Shown piece by piece: positions 56,651 to 64,000 of a stretch of DNA of 64,000 bases. Source of the DNA: Wurfbainia villosa (lineage: Eukaryota; Streptophyta; Magnoliopsida; Zingiberales; Zingiberaceae); assembly GCA_025175895.1 (NCBI GenBank), contig CM045987.1, positions 33,010,113-33,074,112 of the forward strand, read 5' to 3'. The translations under genes were made by a program, and so were the position numbers. The notes under the pieces were generated by a model. The model was not told the DNA's origin. It ran no database searches and saw nothing but the letters and a program-made list of their open reading frames with translations. Position 1 is the first letter of the stretch. Every line of letters starts with the position of its first letter.

Positions 56651-57784
56651 TTATAGGATCAAGAAATGCTAATGGGGAGGGGGGGGGGGTGAATAGCGTT
56701 CAAAAAATTTTCTTTTCTTTGATTTAAAACCAAAGTGTACAGCGGAAATAAGTAAAAATAAAAAGCATAATGACATGTTTATTTTTACTTGGTTCACAAC
56801 CAATCGATTGCTAATCCAAGGCCTTGCGATCCTTGATCGCTTCCGAAGGGCAAAACACTAAATATCTCTTCCTTATTTGAGGTAAGAGACAAATGATTAC
56901 AATAATGTAGAGGAAGAGGTAACAAACCTACCTCTCCTCTTAGCAAATAATAAATGAGAAATAAGTAAAATACCGACAATTGAATTGTAGAGGGTGCTTG
57001 CATTGTAGCACGTAGAAATACGGTCGTAGAGCAAGCGCGCTTAGGAGTTCATTGATACTTAAGGTTTGTGTTCTCCCCTCCTTTTATAGACTTGTGCCTT
57101 GGGATATGTGCAGATCCAGATCCAAAACTCGTGGATCTTATCTTGAGGTGGCAGCTTATCTTATCATGAGGTGGCGACATTGATCGATAATTGTTTGACC
57201 TTGTGCTTTGGATTGATTTGTCGACATCAGTCGACTGATCCTATCAGCAATCGACTGTCTCCAGTCGACTGCTAAAACCTTTAGTCGACTGCTACTCTTG
57301 AGAATCTAACCTGATACCTGCAACACAAGATTAGCACAAGAGATGCATCATGTCATGCAGTGTAACTGTTCTTTGACTGTCCGATATCGACTTTGACATT
57401 CCTCCGGAAGCCTTGGTCGAATCGACGCCTAGGATTGTCCTTTTATAGAGGATGCATCCTTACCACCGCTCCACACTCGGAGCTTACCTTTGGTTCTCCT
57501 GACCTGTCGCTTAGCTTTCGATCACTTGATCACCGAGGTTTCTCCTTTCGAGATTCTTCTGGCGTCACCTGACCACCGAGGTTTTTCCTTTTGAGATTCT
57601 CCTAGTGTTACCCGACCACCGAGGTTTCTCGTCCGGAGATTCTCTAGGTGTTGTTGACCTTAGCAAAGTCTAATATAATATCTGCACACTTAACATAGCA
57701 TATGAGATAATAAAATAGCTTAATTTTAAATCTTTGCCATGATCAAAACCCTAGGTTCGATTATTTGGTACCCCTACACCAACA
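56651..57784 (-). repeat. LTR, family B, minus-strand copy
   Basis: Inverted counterpart of 18583-19746. The complement starts TGTTGGTGTAGGGG at 57784. CAGTCGACTG palindromes span about 57227-57300, TATAAAAGG lies near 57083-57092, and the 42-bp repeats span 57525-57660. The U5 motif near 56676-56692 has a long G run. The outer end is degenerate and was placed by alignment. Confidence 0.8.
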
Positions 57785-58955
57785 ATCTTCCTCTTTTTGA
57801 TCTATGACAAATCAATTCAACGTTAAAAAAATAGCAAGCATTAAACAAACATTTTTCAAAACCTCCCCTTTACTAAGTGAGTTTTAAAAAATAAGTTAAA
57901 TAAGTTACAAGTTAACCTTAACTTTCTCTCTTTCTCTCCCTTTGCCATATATTAAAAAGAGTTTTAGGAGTGCATTTTTAAGGTTAATGTTTGATACCAT
58001 GAGCTTAGGTTTCTATATCCTACACCAACAATGTATATCCTAGGTTAGGATGTGACCCTCCAACCTTTAATATTGTTATAAATTTTTTGAGAAGGATACA
58101 TTTATAAGATATTAAAGGCTCATATTTATTAGGTTTATGCCAAACTAGAGGTAGCTAGAGATGCTAAGTTTGTCTAACTTAAGTATTCTTTCCCCCTTGA
58201 CACATTATCAAAAAGACATTTTTTTTTAATTTTGAAAGTATTGGCAACTTTTTTTTTAAATAATATTTTAACAACTTCTATAAATGATGATTATCCAATT
58301 AGAACCTCTCCCTTAACCTAACATCCTTGTTAACCACAAGGAAGGCTTATCTAGAGGGCCTCCGCCTTTGTTTGACAAACTCTTAGAACATCCTTGTTGG
58401 CTACAAGGAAGGCTTACCTAAGTGTCCAGAGGATCTAGGTGTCTAAAGTTGACCTAAAGATCTAGAAGTTCAGTACTGGTCAACTAATCATCATTTTAAG
58501 AAGCATAATTATTTTAAACACTACATATAACTACACACAACAATCATGGCAACCAATAAAAATAGTTTTAAGAAACTATATATATATATATATTGAAATT
58601 ATTTTCAAAACTATTTTCAATTTGTTGTCCTTACCATCTTATCCATTCTACATGATTAACCAAGTTATCCTTATAAATGTTGTGAGATGAATTTAATTTT
58701 ACTTAGTTAATTTTAATGATTTGAAAATTAATTAACCTTGGGTTAGATTCAGATTTAACCTTTAGTTATTAAGTGAACATTTCAAAAGAGAGGCTTCCAG
58801 GTCGTGGCGAGGCACATAAGTCTTCTTTGATCGGAACAACGACCACTTCATTAGACAAAACCAATCTTAAGAAATTGTACACTTAATTCACTTTGGGTCA
58901 AATCCTAATCTAACTAATTTAGAATGTGGTGAGGTAGCTTCAACTAGTTCCACTT
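57785..58955 (-). mobile_element. Polypurine tract and spacer of minus-strand family B element
   Basis: ATCTTCCTCTTTTTG at 57785 is the complement of the polypurine tract. The rest matches 17240-18570 inverted, up to the solo LTR insertion. Non-coding. Confidence 0.75.
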
Positions 58956-59339
58956 TGTAATATATAGGAAAAAAAAAACAAATAAAACTCATTAAATAAA
59001 AATTAAAATAATATAATTTAAAAACAAGATAAATAAAATTTATTTATTTATTTATTTTATTAAATGGTAATTAGTTATTTATTAGTATTTTAGTTGATAA
59101 TGTTGAGATAAGTTTTTAGCATATTGGACAAAGTCTAATTGACTTTATCCAATAATAAAGTTGATTATTTCAAAAGCGGAGATTTAGTTATTGATATTTA
59201 ATTAAGAAAAACTCCAGATAATTTTATTAGAATTTGAATAGTCTATTTATTTTATTAAAGATAGATATTTTGGGATAAAATTTTAAGGAATTGGGTTAAT
59301 TGAATTAATCAAGGTTGATTAATTCAATAAAACCTTAAG

Positions 59340-59799
59340 TTATAAATAAGCCTTAGATTTTTTTTTCCTTTCCCTTGGCCCCGTTATCTCCTCTTTTGCG
59401 AGCGACGAGCTGCCACCGTTTCCCCTCTTCGCTCGTGCCCAGATCGCCGACGGCCGCTGCTCTCTTCTTCCGGCGTCGGTCTCTTCTCAGCCACCGCGTG
59501 CCCGTCGCTGCCCTAACTCCGCCCTCGCCACCGACGAAAACAGTCCAGCAGCCACACCGACGCCGCTGCTCGAGCTTGCCCTGCCGCCGCCGCGAGCTGC
59601 TACCTCCGCCGCAGCGCCTTCTTCTGTTCCGTCTTCCTCGCCAAATCCAAACTCTCACCATATTCTGCTCCACTTGAGTTTTATTTCCAGTTTTTCGGCG
59701 TTGTCTGGATCTGGATTGGACGATGTTGTGTAGGGACGATTTTGGAGTTGCGTGGATCCGTTGTTCTAGGGCTTTCGGGGTCGTTGACTGTGGTGGCTT
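59340..59799 (+). other. GC-rich 5'-leader-like sequence preceding the captured gene segment
   Basis: A CT-rich start followed by a GC-rich stretch (59370-59650) and then 'gagttttatttccag...gttgtgtaggg', composition like a plant 5' UTR. It lies immediately upstream of an ATG that opens a recognisable protein segment. Alternatively the GC-rich part belongs to the LTR, since the other solo LTR has a GC-rich segment at about the same offset. Confidence 0.35.
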
Positions 59800-60130
59800 A
59801 TGGTTCAGTTGGCGGATTACGACAAGCTGCGGTGGGAGTCCGAGCTGCTGGTAAAGAGGCCTTTGGTGGTGAACGCATCGGGTCCTATGAAATCAGAGGT
59901 CCAGGACTAATTCGAGGATGAGCATGAGTCGCTCATCAAGCGAACCAAGTGGGGAACGGGTAGTATGCCGCCAACCCAGAATAGCCAGCTTAATGAACTT
60001 AGTCCACTTGGTCTTTGCTTGAGAAAGAATCCATCACTACTTGATTCGATTCAAATGAAATTGTCTCAAGCAACCACGTCTTCCAACTCATCATGCACCA
60101 CAAACAATGAGAAATTGGAAGAAGGCTGTT
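59800..60130 (+). pseudogene. Captured gene fragment, probably ASG1-like (unknown function plant protein)
   Basis: From ATG 59800 the frame reads MVQLADYDKLRWESELLVKRPLVV, hits TAA at 59908-59910, then continues in the same frame with EDEHESLIKRTKWG and SPLGLCLRKNPSLLDSIQMKLSQ. The last phrase resembles a conserved block I associate with the plant ASG1-like family (altered seed germination 1), where S-P-L-G-L-x-L-x-K is followed by a hydrophobic helix. Protein-like codons stop near 60120. It seems to be a first exon with its leader, inside a solo LTR and antisense to it, and disabled by a stop. The family name is from memory and only moderately sure. Confidence 0.45.
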
Positions 60131-60540
60131 ATTGTTTGATAATTCTGGTGTTGATGTTATATTGGGTATATTACCATTTGCAAGAGAGTTATTTCATCAT
60201 GGTACAACGGATTCTGACAATCAATATGTTCTACAAATTAGGTGGGTGGATCTTTAACATCTTTAGAATTTAGTGCATGATTTTATTGGTTATGTGGTTT
60301 ACTTATGTTATTGCTAGAATTGCTTTGATACTATATTCGCTGAACCTTTGGATTCTAGGTTGTTTGCTCATCATTAACATGTAGTTATTGATTGATGTTA
60401 CTGTTATATGTGTCTATTTATTGTTGAGATATAAATAGGTAGATAGTGTTGGTAGATGCTTACCTATTATTTGTTGGATTGGTATTATGATTGGACTAGT
60501 GAAATAGTATAATTAAGATAAGATTAATTGTTAGAGAATA
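60131..60540. other. AT-rich sequence between gene fragment and tandem array
   Basis: Could be intron sequence carried along with the captured exon, or LTR sequence. No domain or terminus is recognised. Confidence 0.35.
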
Positions 60541-60544
60541 TATA

Positions 60545-60960
60545 ATTTTTCTCCTATCTCGGCTGCCAACTATGTCTTCCATTCGTGGTTGAGAGGGTCT
60601 GCAGTAGAGGATATATAACTTTTCTCCTGTCTCGACTGCTAGCTATGTCTCCCATTCATGGTTGAGAGGGTCTGCAGTAGAGGATATATAACTTTTCTCC
60701 TGTCTCGACTGCTAGCTATGTCTCCCATTCGTGGTTGAGAAGGTCTGCAGTAAAGGATATATAAATTTTCTCCTGTCTCGACTGCCAGCTATGTCTCCCA
60801 TTCGTGGTTGAGAGGGTCTGCAGTAGAGGATTTATAACTTTTCTTCTATCTCAGCTGCTAGCTATGTCTCCCATTCGTGGTTGAGAGGGTCTGCAGTAGA
60901 GGTTCTCTACTTTTGAACTATGGTTGCTTTGTATACCTGTGGTCGATTATGTCTCTCATT
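60545..60960 (+). repeat. 73-bp tandem repeat, five regular units
   Basis: 'tggttgagagggtctgcagtagagg' recurs at 60586, 60659, 60732, 60805 and 60878, exactly 73 bp apart, with 'ctcctgtctcgactgctagctatgtctcccattc' between. A further degraded unit follows to about 60980. Confidence 0.9.
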
Positions 60961-61019
60961 CGTGGTTGAGAGGATCTACTGCGGAGTTATACTCTTGGAC
61001 TACTCGTTCGGAGTTAATG

Positions 61020-61260
61020 ATAGTTGGATTCGTGTATCGTCTGTAGCTAGATAGCTGCCTTACATCTTGACTGCCCACGAGACCCGGTCGTGGTAGCATG
61101 TTGTTGCGTGCAGTCCATAGCTAGATATCTATATACTCTGTCTGCCCACGAGACCAGGTCATGGTAGCATGTCGTTGCCCGCAGACATGGAGTCTTTTAT
61201 TGCTTATCTGCCCACGAGTCCTATTCGTGGTAGCATGTAATTCTTGTAGCCTCGAGAGCC
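61020..61260 (+). repeat. 'TGCCCACGAGACC' tandem repeat, three to four units
   Basis: 'ctgcccacgag(a/t)cc....cgtggtagcatgt' recurs near 61070, 61140 and 61210 with roughly 70-bp spacing; a looser match follows at 61255. It is adjacent to the 73-bp array and possibly derived from the same unit. Confidence 0.7.
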
Positions 61261-61860
61261 ACGAGGCTTTGTCGCGGTATCTTGGTATGTATTGCTTGTA
61301 GATTGCAGTTGGTTGTATATGCTGCAGATGTATTTGTTATATTTTTGATCAGGTTAGTTGCAGACGGATATTGGTACTCTGAGGTTTGGGTTACTCTAGT
61401 TTGTTTCTTTTGACTTCCATTATGTCCAGTATATCCATTATGATTATGCACTATTTTCTATCCACCCACTGAGTGGTTGTACTCACCCTCTCTTCTTTTA
61501 TCCTCCAAGTTAGCTAGTAGAGGACGTGTCCAGTTGGCTTACCTTCGCGTCGCTTAGAGAATCCCTTGCCGTACTGGTTCCACTGCATCATCGAGATGTC
61601 GTTTTATTTACTTTTCTTATTGCATTTTGTTTATGCACTTTAGATTTTGAACGCAGTTTGATTTGGTGTCATAAAACTAATTTACATTTAATTGATTTAT
61701 ATTTTAGTCGTGCATGCATGCGGTTAATAAAATATTTATATTTCTATATTATTTCAAATTTTTTACCTGATTTGATTCTAGCGATGTATATTGGAATAAT
61801 TGTCATTAAGGGGCTCCTCCGTCATTTGGATGACGAGGTGCCCCGGGGCGTGACACACTT

Positions 61861-62600
61861 AGTCAAGTGCACCAAGTTAGATACTCCTTATCTAACCCAG
61901 ATACACGAGACTTCGTTTCCCTAACGTACTATCATCTCACCACGTCCTAATACTATGTTGTCAAGGTTAATTAACCATTTTCTATCTAACCATTCTATGA
62001 GAGTTAATTTAAGACTAATATGTATGACATGACAAAAATAAGCATGATAATTAATTAAAATGATATATATGCATGAGAATGTTATATTCAATCAATTCAA
62101 ATAAATGGTTCGTTTCTTAGGTAGACTTTTATTTATACGGTTTACAAATTTTAGAGTCTTGATTTTTGGTTAACTTAGACTTGTAATCCAAGTCTACATA
62201 TTTATTTGTTGAATTTCTAAAAGTTGAAGATTTAATTACTAAATTATTAATTTATGTATAATCAAATAGTACTTTATTATAACTAATTTTATTGGTTAGA
62301 TTATCTAATTTTGAATTTTTAATTAGGTTAGATTTTGAATTATTTAAAATAGATTTAATAAGATTATTAGCCTTTTTAAAATAATATTATTTTACTTTTT
62401 CAAAGTAGAATTATTAAAATTATTAGGATTTTTCAAGATAAGATTATTAGAATTTTTCAGCTTAGATTTGAAATTTTTTAAATTTGAATTATTAGAATTA
62501 TCAGAATTTTTTAAATTTAATTTCGGATTTTTTATGGTTGAATTTTTCAAAATAGAATTTTTTAATTCAAAATTATCTTGATTAATCAGTGATGCATGCG
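61861..62600 (-). mobile_element. Internal part of minus-strand family B element with gag tail
   Basis: Inverted counterpart of about 16470-17243. The stretch 62330-62590 contains the Asn-rich gag-tail repeat in degraded form. It extends slightly beyond the point where the plus-strand copy is truncated. Confidence 0.7.
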
Positions 62601-64000
62601 AGACCTCAAATCTTCGACGAGGATCGTCAATGACTCAAAGCGCGCACTCGCGCTCAACGCCCGCAAGTGCATGGATATCGTCAAGTAATAAAAGATTATC
62701 GATCCCATAGAGACTGAGATTCGAATACTGTTTGTCCAGTGGATGTTGTTGTTCGGAGTTATAATCCTAAGAGTTGTGGTTGCAAGGTTGACGGTAGTCC
62801 TAACTCAAGTATGCTGTCACTCGGAGGAAGAGAAGGTTGGTTTGAGGTTTTCTAAAGAATTCCAGGACTTCGATTTCACTTGTGCATCGTGGGATATGCT
62901 ATCAATTAGATGCTTTTGAGACTTCTAATTATGATATTGTGAGAGGATCATCATGCATTTGCCCGATGAATTTTTCCTTCTACCGGGAACTACCTATTCA
63001 TAACCAAGTTTCACTTTCGGATCGTCAGAGCTCAGAGGGTTGATACCGTTGGGAGCCCTCTGTCACTAAGGTCCCTCAACCCTTCCAGAGTTAATCTCTC
63101 CTACTTTGGACCTTCTAGTAAGATAGGTTATTGGGGTACGAGGACGTCCTAATAATCCCTACGAAGAAGCGGATCATATTTGATATCCTACTCTATCATA
63201 TTCCTTCTTCTACAATTAAGGGAGATAGGATGACCGCAATGTCTATTCTTGGTTCTCCTAGATTTTTGATACGAAGGTTGTCACCCTTTGCATTGCCTAT
63301 GTGCAGTATAAATAGAAACTATAGGGATTTTTTTATGCAAAATAGCATATGCGCAACGGAAAAAATAGGATCCCTTCCAAGTGATCCTTGCGAAAGAAAA
63401 CCTCATACAAAAAAAAAATAAATTTCTCTAAAAGAAAAACCTATCTTATAGGAGAATATTACCTTTGTTGCGTGCCCTTTTTAATCCCGCTTCTCCTTGG
63501 GTTTGTTGGATCTTTTAGCACGTTCAATTGTCCGTGCCTCTATATGTATCAACACGAGCAAGCTCTTGTCTCAAAAAAGAAACTAGAAGAGCTCTCCTTT
63601 ACTTCTTGCTAGAGAAGTCCCTAAAGGAGAGGAAGGTAGGGAAAAAGAGAAAGGAAGAAGAAGACCACTCTTCTTGCTAGCCTACACTCACAAAAGCCAC
63701 ACAACCAAAGCCTCTCACCACCAAGCTCTCTCCAAGCCTCAAGCTCCCCCCCCTTGGCCGGCCACCCCATGGAGTGTTTTATAGGATTGAAAAAACCTTT
63801 CACCTCCTATCACATTCAATGCAATCAATTGCATTGAAAAATAATACACTCCTTGTTTGGCCGGCCACATGTGGAGAAATTCCAAAAGTCAAAACCCTTT
63901 GTCTCCTTCCACCTCATCAAGCTTAGGTGGTATGCTTATGTGACATGCTTATGTGACATGCTTAGGTGACATGCTTATGTGACATTCATGCATGTTGAAT
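62601..64000. other. Unassigned repeat-like DNA at the right edge
   Basis: 62640-62720 resembles the internal start of other plant LTR elements ('gtcaagtaataaaagattatcgatccca') but no LTR could be bounded. 63440-63880 has LTR-like composition. No gene is supported. Confidence 0.35.
63925..63985 (+). repeat. 13-bp tandem repeat
   Basis: Units ATGCTTATGTGAC repeat about four to five times with one 'aggtgac' variant. Confidence 0.85.

Larger units (their letters stand above)
58956..61855 (-). mobile_element. Gypsy-type solo LTR with a captured host-gene segment (2.9 kb)
   Basis: TG...CA ends (plus strand TGTAATATATAGG to CGGGGCGTGACA). Target duplication CACTT at 58951-58955 and 61856-61860. 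It interrupts the family B spacer, which is continuous in the plus-strand copy near 17243. Minus orientation is chosen because TGTCACGCCCCG resembles the start of the solo LTR at 28320. It contains a host-like gene segment and a 73-bp tandem array. Confidence 0.75.

Noticed and set aside
59353..59677. Overlapping 100-codon frames on both strands in GC-rich DNA
   Set aside because: Arg/Pro-rich products on both strands indicate composition only. The segment is read as leader or LTR sequence.

Overview
The window is transposon-dominated nuclear DNA of a flowering plant. Evidence includes Ty1/copia and Ty3/gypsy elements with plant-type primer sites (tRNA-iMet 'TGGTATCAGAG'), hAT, CACTA-like and Tourist-type elements, and a plant CML17/18-like EF-hand gene remnant. 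The EF-hand wording looks monocot to me, but that is weak. No intact ordinary host gene is visible. Almost all the sequence is mobile elements inserted into one another, and many boundaries can be fixed to the base by target-site duplications (TSDs).

Layout. 1-5560: gag-only copia element (family A, plus strand, 5' LTR cut by the window edge) with a PIF/Harbinger MITE inside. 5561-7313: end of a family C LTR, then the leader and LTR of a minus-strand gypsy element. 7314-10669: AT-rich and unassigned DNA plus a dispersed repeat. 10670-16478: CACTA terminus, decayed Tat-type gypsy gag, 150-bp and 45-bp tandem arrays, a G20 tract. 16479-19746: 5'-truncated copia element (family B) whose gag tail is an Asn-rich repeat. 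19747-22600: LTR fragments and the second copy of the dispersed repeat. 24088-25043: hAT element. 25514-25795: EF-hand gene remnant. 26864-56604: the main nest. A CACTA-like repeat array is split by a gypsy solo LTR (28320-56098, TSD TTATT). That LTR is split by a minus-strand family C copia element (28641-53771, TSD TTACA). That element in turn holds an Angela/Tork-like copia element with pol (30828-40256, TSD GAAGT) and a second family C element (42823-49584, TSD ATGAA). 56651-62600: minus-strand family B copy split by another gypsy solo LTR (58956-61855, TSD CACTT) that carries a piece of a host gene. 62600-64000: unassigned.

How the parts fit. Only one element of the window has recognisable pol, and it is broken. 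Families A and C keep LTRs, primer site, gag with CCHC knuckles and polypurine tract but have no protease, integrase or RT, and family B looks the same; this is the TR-GAG type of non-autonomous element that would need a partner for reverse transcription. The outer family C element is the most interesting object: downstream of gag, in the same sense, it carries an intact gene of about 396 codons resembling the 'putative plant transposon protein' domain family. That gene has an 11-nt first coding exon, a clean 110-nt intron, and its own TATA-like box preceded by an array of the palindrome CAGTCGACTG. The same palindrome array stands just upstream of the TATA box in the LTRs of families A, B and C, so it looks like a shared cis-regulatory module of otherwise different elements.
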